Source of the DNA: CAZRDB01 sp964598695
GTDB taxonomy: Bacteria > Armatimonadota > Zipacnadia > UBA1398
Assembly (NCBI GenBank): GCA_964598695.1
Contig: CAZRDB010000026.1
Span: 1 to 36,643, forward strand
Length of the DNA: 36,643 nt
Reading direction: 5' to 3'
A program made the position numbers and the translations under genes. Below are positions 1-8,124 of the stretch, piece after piece (positions within the stretch are counted from its first letter, which is position 1; each line of letters opens with the position of its first letter). The notes below the pieces were generated by a model that was not told the origin of the DNA, made no database searches, and saw only the letters and a program-made list of their open reading frames with translations.

Positions 1-2
1 CC

Positions 3-2474
3 CTCACCGAGGGCTGGCGGGTACGCCCGTACGCCCAGAACGAGGCGGTCTTCCAGCAGGCCTGGAACGCGGAGCCGGCGCCCACTCTCGAGTACCCGGC
101 GCGCGTGCCGGGCGATGTCGCGAGCGACGTCTGGCGGGCCGAGGGCGGACCGCACCCGTACGTGGATCTCACCAGCCGCGCGTACGAGTGGACCAGCGCG
201 CGCGACTGGCTCTACCGGCTCGAGTTCGAGGCGCCCGATCCCGCGGGGCGCCACGCCCGGCTCGAGTTCGACGCCGTCGATTACGAGTGCACCGTGTGGC
301 TCAACGGCCGGAAGCTCGGCGAGCACCGGGGCGCCAGCGACCCGTTCTGGCTGAGCGCCACCCAGGCACTGCAGGCGGGGACCAACCGCTTGCTGGTGCT
401 GGTTCACGCTGCGCCGTCCGAGCCGGGGCAGATCGGCCGCACGAGCGAGGTGCGGAGCTGGAAGCCCCGGTTCGCCTACGGCTGGGACTGGAACGTCCGC
501 CTCGTGCCGCTCGGGATCTACGGCGATGTGCGGCTCGTGCTCCACCAGGGGATCCGGATCGAGGATTGCTGGTGGCGTGTCGATCTCGCCGAGGACCGCA
601 GCGCGGCCGACCTCCTTCTCCTGGGGGCCGTCAGCTCGAAGCGCGACCGGTACGTGCAGGTCGTGGGCGAGGTCTGGGCCCCCGGCGGGCGCGGGTTGGT
701 CGCGCGCTCGGAGGGCGAGTCGTACCTCGCGCCGGGCCAGTGTGAGCTGCAGGTGCCGATCCGGATCGACGAGCCGGAGCTGTGGTGGCCCAACGGCTAT
801 GGCGAGCAGCCCCTCTACGAGGTCGTCCTGCGGATCGAGTCCGAAGGGCTCGAGCCGGTCGAGAAGCGACAGCGCGTCGGGATCCGCGAGATCCTCTGGC
901 AGCGGACGGAGACCGCTCCCGAGGCCTCGCTGCCGTACACGCCGGTCGTGAACGGCCGCCGCGTCTACCTCACCGGCTTCAACTGGGCGCCGCCCGACAA
1001 CCTCCACGGGTTCGCCCGCGACAAGTACCGCCCGACCGTGGAGCTGGCGCGGCAGTGCCGCGCCAACGTCCTCCGGGTGTGGGGCGGGGCGCACCTGCCG
1101 CGGCCGGACTTCTACGAGACCTGCGACGAGTGCGGCATCCTCGTCTGGCAGGAATTCTGTCAGTCGTCCTCGGGGATCGACAACCGGCCGCCGACCGACG
1201 CGGGCTACATCGCGGGCGCCGTGCGCGAGGCGCGGGGGATCGTGCGCCGGATCCGGCCCTACACGTGCCTCGCGGCCTGGAGCGGCGGCAACGAGCTGAT
1301 GGACGATCAGGGCGTGCCGCTCACACTCGAGCACCCGACCGTGAAGGCGCTGGGCGAGGTGGCGCGCGAGCTGGACCCCGACCGCTTCTACTTCCCGACC
1401 TCGGCCTCGGGCCCGATGGAGTTCCCGAGTCTCGATCGCCTCGGCGAGATGCACGATGTCCACGGGCCGTGGACCTTCGACGCGCCGACCGGCCACTACC
1501 GGCTCTACGACGGCGTCGACGCGCTGCTTCACAGCGAGATGGGCGCACCGGGCGCGGCCAACCCCGAGGCGCTGCGGAAGTGGATCTCGCCCGAGCGGAT
1601 CTGGCCGCCCGACGGCGCTAACCCGATCTGGATGCAGCGCGGCGCGTGGTGGATCAACGCCCCGCAGGTTCGCGCGCTGTTCGGCGAGGTGAGCGATCTC
1701 GAGGCCTTCGTCGTCGCCTCGCAGTACCTCCAGTGCGAGGGCCTGCGGTACGCGCTCGAAGCGGCCCGCCGCCGGCAGTGGCGGTGCGCGGGGACGATCA
1801 TCTGGCAGTTCAACGACGCCTACCCGACGACATCGTGCACCTGCGTGCTCGACTACGACCTGCAGCCGAAGCCGGCGTTCAGCGCCGTCCGGCATGCCTA
1901 TGGTCCGGTGGTCGCGAGCGCCCGCTACGACGGACTCGACTGGCACGGCCGCGAGGCGTTCGAGGCAAGCATCCACGTCTCGAGCCGGCTCGACGACGCG
2001 GGGCCGGCGACGGTGCGGGCGGAGCTGCTCGACCTGACCGGCGCGGTGCGGTTCCAGTCCGGCGCAACCGTCGAGTTGGGGCCGGCCGGCACGACCCACG
2101 CGCTCGACCTCCGCTGGCCGCTCGCGGGGCTCGGCGCCTTCGTGCTGCGGGTCTCGGTCGAGAACCCCCACGCCGGCGCCGACCGCGTGCAGGACATCCT
2201 CCTCTCGGCGGCGGAGGGCCCGCTCTTCGCCGAGGTGTGGGAGGGCGCGCCCGTGCCGATCCGCGTCGTGCGCGGCGCCGAGGGCATCTCGCTCCGCAAC
2301 GAGGGCGACCGCCTCGCCTTCCCGCTGATGGTCAGCCTCCGCGCGGGCGACGGAACGGCTCGGATCCCGGAGGACAACGTCTTCGCCCTCCGTCCGGGCG
2401 AGGAGCGCCGCGTCCACGGCCCGGGGGAGGACCTCGAGGTCAGCGTGCGTGGGTTCCGGGTCCGGGTGGAGTAG
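3..2474 (+). CDS. Beta-mannosidase, GH2 family (5' end outside window)
   Basis: Hydrolyses terminal beta-mannosyl residues of manno-oligosaccharides. The reading frame is open from base 3 and already reads LTEGWRVRPYAQ, the usual opening of the GH2 sugar-binding domain, so the GTG at 105 (before PGDVASDVW) is internal and the true start lies upstream of the window. Numbered from that GTG: jelly-roll sugar-binding domain about 1-150 (RDWLYRLEF, VWLNGRKLG), immunoglobulin-like domain about 155-265, TIM barrel about 280-600, then beta-sandwich tail. The general acid/base is the Glu of WSGGNELMD near residue 398 and the nucleophile the Glu of LLHSEMGAPG near 476, both intact. No signal peptide can be judged because the N-terminus is missing. 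The spacing and sequence around both Glu residues fit beta-mannosidase better than beta-galactosidase. A terminator follows about 160 bases after the stop. Confidence 0.93.
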   Translation, partial: LTEGWRVRPYAQNEAVFQQAWNAEPAPTLEYPARVPGDVASDVWRAEGGPHPYVDLTSRAYEWTSARDWLYRLEFEAPDPAGRHARLEFDAVDYECTVWLNGRKLGEHRGASDPFWLSATQALQAGTNRLLVLVHAAPSEPGQIGRTSEVRSWKPRFAYGWDWNVRLVPLGIYGDVRLVLHQGIRIEDCWWRVDLAEDRSAADLLLLGAVSSKRDRYVQVVGEVWAPGGRGLVARSEGESYLAPGQCELQVPIRIDEPELWWPNGYGEQPLYEVVLRIESEGLEPVEKRQRVGIREILWQRTETAPEASLPYTPVVNGRRVYLTGFNWAPPDNLHGFARDKYRPTVELARQCRANVLRVWGGAHLPRPDFYETCDECGILVWQEFCQSSSGIDNRPPTDAGYIAGAVREARGIVRRIRPYTCLAAWSGGNELMDDQGVPLTLEHPTVKALGEVARELDPDRFYFPTSASGPMEFPSLDRLGEMHDVHGPWTFDAPTGHYRLYDGVDALLHSEMGAPGAANPEALRKWISPERIWPPDGANPIWMQRGAWWINAPQVRALFGEVSDLEAFVVASQYLQCEGLRYALEAARRRQWRCAGTIIWQFNDAYPTTSCTCVLDYDLQPKPAFSAVRHAYGPVVASARYDGLDWHGREAFEASIHVSSRLDDAGPATVRAELLDLTGAVRFQSGATVELGPAGTTHALDLRWPLAGLGAFVLRVSVENPHAGADRVQDILLSAAEGPLFAEVWEGAPVPIRVVRGAEGISLRNEGDRLAFPLMVSLRAGDGTARIPEDNVFALRPGEERRVHGPGEDLEVSVRGFRVRVE

Positions 2475-2634
2475 GCGGTTCGCAGCCGCTCGCTCCCTGG
2501 CCCGCGTGGGGCTCGCCCGTGACCGGCTCCGGCGGGAACGGTGAGGCTCGCAGGCCCGGCCGTCGTCGAGGCCGACGGCGCCCCCCAGAGGCGCCGCAAC
2601 GGAGCGGCTCGGCGGCGGCGATCGAACACCTGTC

Positions 2635-2672
2635 TGCCATTACCTGCGGTACGCACCAATGGCATCTTTTTC
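2635..2672 (+). terminator. Intrinsic terminator after the beta-mannosidase
   Basis: TGCCATT (2635-2641) pairs with AATGGCA (2658-2664), and inside it TGCG (2645-2648) pairs with CGCA (2652-2655) around a GTA loop. The stem runs straight into TCTTTTTC (2665-2672), giving the hairpin plus U-tract of a rho-independent terminator on the plus strand. It stands out because the local sequence is AT-richer than its surroundings. A weaker perfect 7-bp hairpin lacking a T-tract (2576-2582 with 2590-2596) precedes it. Confidence 0.75.
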
Positions 2673-2901
2673 GTGCAGGATTGTTGGTCCAAAACACGGA
2701 AATGCCGAGTGAGATAGTTTGGCGGGTCGACCGCCTTGCCGGAAGACACACCGCGAGAGGGGTGGTCCGAGGCGGCTCTTGAAGCCGACAGTGTGGCCGA
2801 TGTGCGGAGCGACCAGCGCGTACCACGGAGGGCGTCATGCCCTGACTACATCGACGGGACCGTTCCTCGGACTCGGTCTCCGATGGGAGGCGAACCGCGC
2901 A
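2673..2901 (+). promoter_or_regulatory. Leader region of the prepilin gene with three small hairpins
   Basis: About 230 bases without a gene. The part near 2673-2720 is AT-richer and probably holds the prepilin promoter, but I cannot fix -35 and -10 boxes. Downstream lie three perfect hairpins, each a 5-bp stem with a 5-base loop: GGCGG/CCGCC (2721-2735), CGGCT/AGCCG (2773-2787) and AGGGC/GCCCT (2829-2843). The ribosome binding site GGGAGG (2885-2890) follows. I recognise no known riboswitch class. Confidence 0.35.
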
Positions 2902-3714
2902 GTGAGAAGACCACGGGCATTCACACTGATCGAGCTACTTGTCGTCATCGCGATCATCGCGATCCTCGCAGCCATCCTCTTCCCCGTCTTCGCGAAGGCG
3001 CGCGAGAAAGCGCGCCAGACGAGCTGCCTGTCCAACACGCGGCAGGTCGGCACCGCGTTCCTCTCGTACATGCAGGACTACGACGAGACCTTCCCCTTCC
3101 TGTTCCAGGCGATGGCGGGCTCGGGGGCGGCCTACAGCACGCCGCGCACCCCGCCCTGGAACACCGGGGTCGATGCCTACTGGGGCATCGAGAACATGAT
3201 GGACCCGTATGTGAAGAACAAGCAGCTCTGGGTCTGCCCGAGCGACGGGATCCCGCGGACGCCGTACGACGTGGGCTACGATGCCTCGCCGATCAGCTAC
3301 AGCGCGGTGACGTTCTGGAGCTACGGCAACACGTTCGCCCAGTCGCAGACCTGGGGGCCGATCCGGATCAGCGACAACAACTACTACAGCGGCACGGAGC
3401 GCGTGCGGCGGAGCGCCCACGCCATCAGTCCGGCGGAGTCGGTCTGGCTCTACGAGCTACGCTTCGACACCTCGAATTGGGGTCGCTGCCTGTGGTACCG
3501 CTTCTACCAGAACCAGATCGCGACGTCGCTGTGGTACCCGACGATCTACGTGTACGGGACGAACGGCCAGTACACGTTCGGTACCCACAACGACCTGATG
3601 AACTGCACGTTCATCGACGGCCACTCGAAGGCCATGAACCGCAACTCGCTGTGGACGCAGAGCAAGTGCCTGCTCTCCGTCCAGCCCGACAACGCGCTCT
3701 GCTTCCGTCCGTGA
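2902..3714 (+). CDS. Type IV/II-type prepilin with H-X9-DG C-terminal motif (DUF1559-like)
   Basis: A pseudopilin-like surface protein expected to be cleaved by prepilin peptidase and inserted by its N-terminal helix. The GTG start at 2902 is chosen because it gives a short leader (VRRPRA) directly before the processing motif FTLIELL, and GGGAGG lies 11 bases upstream; the frame stays open to 2719 but that stretch has no pilin features. Residues about 7-27 are the hydrophobic helix, followed by FPVFAKAREKARQTSCLSN and MQDYDETFPF. Near the C-terminus FGTHNDLMNCTFIDGH contains His, nine residues, then Asp-Gly, the H-X9-DG signature. Length is 270 residues, normal for the family. Such prepilins occur in many copies in Armatimonadota, Planctomycetota and Lentisphaerota; the exact processing-site wording is of Armatimonadota type. 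Two tiny envelope proteins follow on the same strand. Confidence 0.9.
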   Translation: MRRPRAFTLIELLVVIAIIAILAAILFPVFAKAREKARQTSCLSNTRQVGTAFLSYMQDYDETFPFLFQAMAGSGAAYSTPRTPPWNTGVDAYWGIENMMDPYVKNKQLWVCPSDGIPRTPYDVGYDASPISYSAVTFWSYGNTFAQSQTWGPIRISDNNYYSGTERVRRSAHAISPAESVWLYELRFDTSNWGRCLWYRFYQNQIATSLWYPTIYVYGTNGQYTFGTHNDLMNCTFIDGHSKAMNRNSLWTQSKCLLSVQPDNALCFRP

Positions 3715-3752
3715 GCCGGGCTCGGCCGCGTCACGAAAGGACACGTATCGAC

Positions 3753-3950
3753 ATGCGTCGCCTGATTGCGCTCGCGCTCGTGGTCTGTGCCGCGGCCTGG
3801 CTTGCCGCCGGCTGCAAGAGGGCCGAGAAGAAGGTCGAGGTCACCAAGGTCGAGGCCCAGGCCGACCCCTCGCTGAACCCGGCGGCCGGGGAGCAGGTCA
3901 TGCGGGAGGCGCCCGGCCCTTCGGCGGAGGACACGCACAAGGAGCATTGA
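3753..3950 (+). CDS. Small predicted lipoprotein (65 aa)
   Basis: ATG at 3753 is preceded by GAAAGGA (3735-3741). The protein starts MRRLIALALVVCAAAWLAAGCKRAE: a charged start, a hydrophobic stretch and a lipobox LAAGC with the modifiable Cys at about residue 21, so a mature lipoprotein of only about 45 residues is expected. The rest is charged and rich in Lys, Glu and Pro, with no fold I can name. It lies 38 bases after the prepilin stop and 37 before the next small gene, and is probably co-transcribed with both. Being so short and embedded in an open shadow frame, it is easily missed. Function unknown. Confidence 0.7.
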   Translation: MRRLIALALVVCAAAWLAAGCKRAEKKVEVTKVEAQADPSLNPAAGEQVMREAPGPSAEDTHKEH

Positions 3951-3987
3951 CCCGGCCGCTCGGAGCCGATGGAAGCGAGGTGGATGG

Positions 3988-4185
3988 ATGTCCAAGCGAT
4001 CGGAGAGCGGCTCGCGCGGCACGTCTCGTTTCGCGCTGTGCCTGCTGGTGCTCGGGGTCGCGGGGGCCGTGGCGCTCGCCGCCTGGCAGGGCATCCGCGC
4101 CGCGCGGGGGGTACAGCCGCAGTACGTCCATGTGAAGTCGGCGAGCGACCCGACCCCCGTGGAGCCCTCGGAGGCCGCCAAGTAG
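3988..4185 (+). CDS. Small single-span membrane protein (65 aa), unknown function
   Basis: ATG at 3988 follows GCGAGGTGG (3975-3983). About 13 basic and polar residues are followed by one hydrophobic segment (FALCLLVLGVAGAVALAAW, about residues 15-33) and a polar tail of about 30 residues ending EPSEAAK. The basic N-terminus suggests the tail faces outwards. No lipobox is present, unlike its neighbour. Together with the lipoprotein at 3753 it may be an accessory of the prepilin; this is inference from adjacency and from the shared terminator that closes the three genes. Confidence 0.6.
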   Translation: MSKRSESGSRGTSRFALCLLVLGVAGAVALAAWQGIRAARGVQPQYVHVKSASDPTPVEPSEAAK

Positions 4186-4194
4186 CAGCGTACG

Positions 4195-4237
4195 CGATCC
4201 CCCGCGCGGCCGGCGCCGCGCGGGGGATCGTCTGTGT
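4195..4237 (+). terminator. Perfect 16-bp terminator hairpin after the prepilin cluster
   Basis: Bases 4195-4210 (CGATCCCCCGCGCGGC) pair without mismatch with 4215-4230 around the loop CGGC, followed by TCTGTGT. The T-tract is weak, but the length and perfection of the stem 10 bases after a stop codon make a terminator the likeliest reading. The next 190 bases (4238-4428) contain no gene or riboswitch that I recognise; they should hold the promoter of the transporter operon. Confidence 0.65.
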
Positions 4238-4428
4238 ACGACGCACATGCCCGTCGAACGGCTCCGGGCCGCAGGAGTTCCCTCGCCGCGCCCCGAAGGG
4301 TGCGACAGTCGTTCGGCGGCCTGCCGACGCACGCGACGACAGACCTGCCGGATCGTCCGGGAGGGGGATCGCTCCCGTCGGGGAGCGGGACGGTGGGGAA
4401 CGACGGCGCTGGGGAGGGATTGGTTAGG

Positions 4429-6177
4429 ATGGCATCGCAGTCCGGGGTGGGTCTGACCAAGGCCGGGAAGCTGGTCGTGACGCTGCTGATCCTCGTGATC
4501 GCCGGCGCGGGCGTCTTCCTGATGCGCGACCGGATCTTCCCGAAGGGGAGGCAGGAGGGGGCGAAGGAGATCGACCTCGCGAAGGCCCGCGAGATGCTGG
4601 CCGGCGGCGCCCCGCAGGCCGAGAGCCCCGACGGTGCGGGGATCACGACGGTCAGCGAGTACAAGTACGTACCGGCCGAGAAGCTGCCGCCCGTCACCGG
4701 CGCGAGCAACTACAAGTGGAACAAGGAGGACCCGACCGTGGTCTTCCCGATCAACGTGTGGATCGGCTGGCTGCCGATCGTCGCGGCCAACCACGGCTTC
4801 GCACCCAACACGGAGAGCGACTTCTACAAGAAGTACGGCTTCAAGGTGGAGCTGAAGCTGATCGACGACCCGATGATCGCCCGCTCGGCCTACACCTCGG
4901 GGGACTCGCACATTCTGTGGGGCACGCTCGACATGATCGCGCTGTTCGCGCCGGAGCTGATGAAGGACAGTCGCACCGCGCCGCGCGTGTTCCAGCAGAT
5001 CGACTGGTCGAACGGCGGCGACGGGATCGTGGCGCGCAGCTCGATCAAGACCGTCGCCGACCTCAAGGGCAAGACAATCGTCTACGCGCAGAACAGCCCG
5101 TCGCAGTACTACCTCAACACGCTGCTGCTGAGCGCGGGGATCCAGCCGCGGGAGGTGAACTCGAAGTTCACGGCGACGGCGTTCGAGGCCTCGGCGGCGT
5201 TCGTGAGCGACAAGACGATCGACGCCTGCGTGAGCTGGGCGCCGGACATCTACAACATCACCGACAAGGTCCCCGACACCTGGCTGCTCTCCTCCACGCA
5301 GGACGCGAGCAAGGTCATCGCCGATGTCTGGGCCGCGCGGGCCGACTTCGCCAAGGACCACCCGGAGTGTATCGCGGGGCTCGTCGAGGGCATCTTCACC
5401 GCGATGCAGCGGCTGGAGAACGACGAGGCCTACAAGGAGAGCGCCTGCCAGTGGATCGCGGAGGGCTATGGCCTCCCGGTCGACGACATCAAGGGGATGC
5501 TGCAGGACGCCCACTCGACGAACTTCGCCGAGAACAAGCAGTTCATCCTCAACGCCAACAACGCGTCCAACTTCGAGCGCACCTGGCAGCGGATCAACTT
5601 CGTGTACCAGGAACTCGGCAAGATCGAGAAGCCGGTCCCGTTCGACAAGGTCATGGACTTCTCGGTGATCCAGGGGCTCGAGAAGGCGGGCAAGTTCGCC
5701 GACCAGCAGGATGTCTACACCGCGACGTTCGCGCCCTCCGACTGGGGCAAGGTCGCCGAGAGCCCGATCCTGACGCAGACGATCCGGATCCACTTCTTCC
5801 CCAACAGCGCCAACCTGCAGGAGACGGCGCGCGACGACACCGGCAACCCGATCAAGGGCAAGCTCTACGACCCCTCGATCCCGGACACCCTGGAGCGCGT
5901 CGGCACGCTGTCGGGCCAGTTCGACCGCGCGGTGATCAAGGTCACCGGCCACACCGACAGCTCGATGAAGGGCCAGGTGCCGGAGGAGCGCGTTCAGAAG
6001 CTCTCCGAGGAGCGTGCCCAGGCCGTCATGCAGGCCCTGGTCGACAAGTTCAAGTTCGACAAGGACAAGTTCCAGTGTGAGGGCAAGGGCTGGAGCCAGC
6101 CGGCCGACCCCAACGAGCCGATGAACCAGGCGATGAACCGCCGGGTCGAGATCCAGGTCTTCCCGCTCGAGCAGTAG
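4429..6177 (+). CDS. ABC transporter substrate-binding protein (NMT1/SsuA-like) fused to an OmpA peptidoglycan-binding domain
   Basis: The ATG at 4429 is chosen because GGGGAGGG (4411-4418) precedes it and a membrane anchor follows (LVVTLLILVIAGAGVFL, about residues 15-31); the open frame further upstream is featureless. After a linker, residues about 100-440 form a periplasmic binding protein of the nitrate/sulfonate/taurine/NMT1 class (VVFPINVWIGWLPIVAANHGF, TVADLKGKTIVYAQNSPSQYYL). Residues about 450-582 are an OmpA-type domain: IRIHFFPNSANL, VTGHTDSS with Asp510, LSEERAQAV with Arg529, and NRRVEIQVFPLE. Asp and Arg correspond to the pair that grips the diaminopimelate peptide in OmpA proteins. 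The protein would thus be fixed both to the inner membrane and to the cell wall. It heads an operon with permease, ATPase and a coiled-coil protein. The substrate cannot be told from sequence. Confidence 0.9.
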   Translation: MASQSGVGLTKAGKLVVTLLILVIAGAGVFLMRDRIFPKGRQEGAKEIDLAKAREMLAGGAPQAESPDGAGITTVSEYKYVPAEKLPPVTGASNYKWNKEDPTVVFPINVWIGWLPIVAANHGFAPNTESDFYKKYGFKVELKLIDDPMIARSAYTSGDSHILWGTLDMIALFAPELMKDSRTAPRVFQQIDWSNGGDGIVARSSIKTVADLKGKTIVYAQNSPSQYYLNTLLLSAGIQPREVNSKFTATAFEASAAFVSDKTIDACVSWAPDIYNITDKVPDTWLLSSTQDASKVIADVWAARADFAKDHPECIAGLVEGIFTAMQRLENDEAYKESACQWIAEGYGLPVDDIKGMLQDAHSTNFAENKQFILNANNASNFERTWQRINFVYQELGKIEKPVPFDKVMDFSVIQGLEKAGKFADQQDVYTATFAPSDWGKVAESPILTQTIRIHFFPNSANLQETARDDTGNPIKGKLYDPSIPDTLERVGTLSGQFDRAVIKVTGHTDSSMKGQVPEERVQKLSEERAQAVMQALVDKFKFDKDKFQCEGKGWSQPADPNEPMNQAMNRRVEIQVFPLEQ

Positions 6178-6208
6178 CCGGCGGTCGTACCGCGGACGAG
6201 GAGCCAGG

Positions 6209-6236
6209 GGGCGCGCCGGCCACGGTCGGCGCGCCC
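6209..6236 (+). other. Intercistronic hairpin between binding protein and permease genes
   Basis: GGGCGCGCCG (6209-6218) pairs perfectly with CGGCGCGCCC (6227-6236) around an eight-base loop. It lies in the 83-base gap between the binding-protein stop and the permease start and lacks a T-tract. In transporter operons such hairpins often protect the upstream mRNA segment or partly stop transcription, so that binding protein is made in excess over permease; here that role is inferred. Confidence 0.55.
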
Positions 6237-6260
6237 TTCCATGAGGAGAGGTGGGACGCC

Positions 6261-7220
6261 ATGGCCTTCACCGACGAGAGCGCGGGCGAGCAGCCCCCGG
6301 TGCGGGAGCCCGAGGAGGAGACCGTCGCGCCCGCGGCGAGCGAGGACTCGGTGCCGGATCTCCCGGCCCTCGGCAACGGCGCGCTGGGTAGCCACCGCGC
6401 GCCCCGGTTGCTGCGCATCCGCGAGCGTCTCTCGCCCACGTTGCGCGGGCTGCTGTCGGCGCTCCCGTTCCTGGCCCTCCTGGCGGGGTGGCTGTGGCTG
6501 ACGGCGGGCGACGAGGCCTCGGCGCGCCGGATCTCGCCGACGATCCTGCCCAGCCCGGTCGAGGTCGCGGGCAGCTTCGGATCCCTGTGGAACGACAGCG
6601 CGTTGATGCGCAACATCGTCGTGAGCCTAGCCCGCGTGCTGGCCGGCTTCGCGGTGGCCGCCCTGATCGCGGTGCCCCTGGGGATCGCGATGGGCAGCTT
6701 CAGCCGTGTCGGGGCGACGTTCAGCCTGCTCGCGACGGTCCTGGCGTACCTGCCGATCGCGGCGCTGGTGCCGCTCACGATCGCCTGGTGGGGAACGGAG
6801 GAGAAGCAGAAGGTCGGCTTCCTCGCGGTGGCGACGTTCGCCTACCTCCTGCCGCTGGTCGTGCGGCACGTCAACGCCGTCGATCACCAGTACGTGCTCA
6901 GTGCGTACACCCAGGGGGCGACCGTCTGGCAGGTGGTCGTCCGCGTCCTGGTGCCGATCGCCATGCCGGACATCGTCAACGCGATGCGGCTGTGTCTCGG
7001 AATCGGTTGGACCTACATCGTGCTCGCCGAGGTCATCAGCAGTGGCGAGGGCATGGGCGGCGTGGGCAACCTGATCTCGATCTTCCAGCGCAAGGGCCTG
7101 GTCGATCGGATCTACCTGACCGTCGCGGCGATCATGCTCGTGGGCGCGCTGCTCGACCGTGGCTGCATCGCCGTCAGCCGCCGGCTGTTCCCCTACCGCG
7201 CGGCGTTGGAGGCGGAGTGA
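6261..7220 (+). CDS. ABC transporter permease, SsuC/TauC type
   Basis: Membrane channel of the import system, a BPD_transp_1 protein of 319 residues. ATG 6261 follows AGGAGAGGTGGG (6243-6254). The first 60 or so residues are polar and strongly acidic (EQPPVREPEEETVAPAASED), an unusual cytoplasmic extension. Hydrophobic helices follow from about residue 67 (LLSALPFLALLAGWLWL). The cytoplasmic coupling loop is recognisable as AYTQGATVWQVVVRVLVPIAMPDI, the EAA-like motif that contacts the ATPase, and the C-terminal helix pair ends in RRLFPYR, as in sulfonate and taurine permeases. The single-permease arrangement suggests a homodimer. The ATPase starts one base after the stop, so the two are surely co-translated. 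Confidence 0.92.
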   Translation: MAFTDESAGEQPPVREPEEETVAPAASEDSVPDLPALGNGALGSHRAPRLLRIRERLSPTLRGLLSALPFLALLAGWLWLTAGDEASARRISPTILPSPVEVAGSFGSLWNDSALMRNIVVSLARVLAGFAVAALIAVPLGIAMGSFSRVGATFSLLATVLAYLPIAALVPLTIAWWGTEEKQKVGFLAVATFAYLLPLVVRHVNAVDHQYVLSAYTQGATVWQVVVRVLVPIAMPDIVNAMRLCLGIGWTYIVLAEVISSGEGMGGVGNLISIFQRKGLVDRIYLTVAAIMLVGALLDRGCIAVSRRLFPYRAALEAE

Positions 7221-7221
7221 G

Positions 7222-8124
7222 ATGGAGCAGACACCGACCCCGTCGCGCCCCGACGTCCTCGACCTGCGCAACGTGACCAAGGAGTTCCGCCGGCCGGGGC
7301 AGCCGCCGTTCGTGGCGGTCGCCGACCTCAACGTGACCGTCTCCGACCTCGATCGCAAGGGCGAGTTCATCACCGTCGTCGGGCCCAGCGGCTGCGGCAA
7401 GTCCACCGTGCTGCAGATCGTCGCGGGCTTCGACACGCACATCCCGGTCTCGGCGGGCGAGGCGCTCTTCCTCGGCAGGCCGATCCAGGGGCCCGGCGCC
7501 GACCGGGGCATGCTCTTCCAGCAGTACAGCTGCTTCCCCAACCGGACGGTGCTCGACAACATCACATTCGGGCTCAAGCTGCAGGCGCGCGCGCTCGGCC
7601 TCTCCGGGCGCGAGATCGCCGAGATCGGCCGCCACTGGCTGCGGCGTGTCCGGCTGACCGACGCCGACGCGGGCAAGTACCCCCACGAGCTGTCGGGCGG
7701 GATGCGCCAGCGGGTGGCCCTTGCGCGCGCCCTTGCGCTCAAACCGCGGTGCCTGCTGATGGATGAGCCGTTCAGCGCGCTCGATGAGCCGACGCGCCTC
7801 GAGATGCAGGATCTGATCGTCGACCTGTGGGCCGAGGTCGACTCGACGATCATCCTCGTGAGTCACAGCATCGCCGAGGCCGTCTTCCTGGGCGACCGGG
7901 TCTGGGTGATGAGCGGCGCGCCCGGGACCATCGTCCATGAGTTCGTCGACGTGCCCCAGCCCGACCCCTCGGTGCCGGCGATGGTCGCGCAGTCGCGGCC
8001 CTCGTTCGCCGAGCACGTCGCACGGGTGAGCGACGCGTTCTTCCAGGTGCTGCGCACCCCGCGCGCGGAGCTGCGGGCGATCCATGCGGACGGGTCGGGG
8101 CGCAACCTGCCGCGGGAAGGGTGA
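7222..8124 (+). CDS. ABC transporter ATPase, SsuB/TauB type
   Basis: Energises the importer by ATP hydrolysis at the inner face of the membrane. The 300-residue protein has Walker A GPSGCGKST from residue 54, Q-loop in MLFQQYSCFPNRTVLDN, signature LSGGMRQRV from residue 157, Walker B CLLMDEPFSALDE with Asp181-Glu182, and switch His in VSHSIAEAV. All catalytic residues are present. The N-terminus (VLDLRNVTKEFRRPGQPPFVAVADLNVTV) is typical for the nitrate/sulfonate/taurine group. ATG 7222 lies directly behind the permease stop, with GGCGGAG inside the permease end as ribosome binding site. The 3' end overlaps the next gene by GTGA, which suggests translational coupling. Confidence 0.95.
   Translation: MEQTPTPSRPDVLDLRNVTKEFRRPGQPPFVAVADLNVTVSDLDRKGEFITVVGPSGCGKSTVLQIVAGFDTHIPVSAGEALFLGRPIQGPGADRGMLFQQYSCFPNRTVLDNITFGLKLQARALGLSGREIAEIGRHWLRRVRLTDADAGKYPHELSGGMRQRVALARALALKPRCLLMDEPFSALDEPTRLEMQDLIVDLWAEVDSTIILVSHSIAEAVFLGDRVWVMSGAPGTIVHEFVDVPQPDPSVPAMVAQSRPSFAEHVARVSDAFFQVLRTPRAELRAIHADGSGRNLPREG

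Noticed and set aside
2721..2901. A c-di-GMP riboswitch in the prepilin leader
   Set aside because: The GEMM core (CACGCA and ACGCAAAGCC type blocks) is missing; only three simple hairpins are present.
4238..4428. A TPP or other riboswitch before the NMT1-like transporter operon
   Set aside because: No CUGAGA-type or other conserved riboswitch core is present; only generic GC-rich pairing is seen.
3898..5952. A 684-codon open frame on the minus strand opposite the binding-protein gene
   Set aside because: Its translation is Arg/Asp/His-rich, without any domain, and mirrors codon-position GC bias of the plus-strand gene, which has clear domains. It is a shadow frame.
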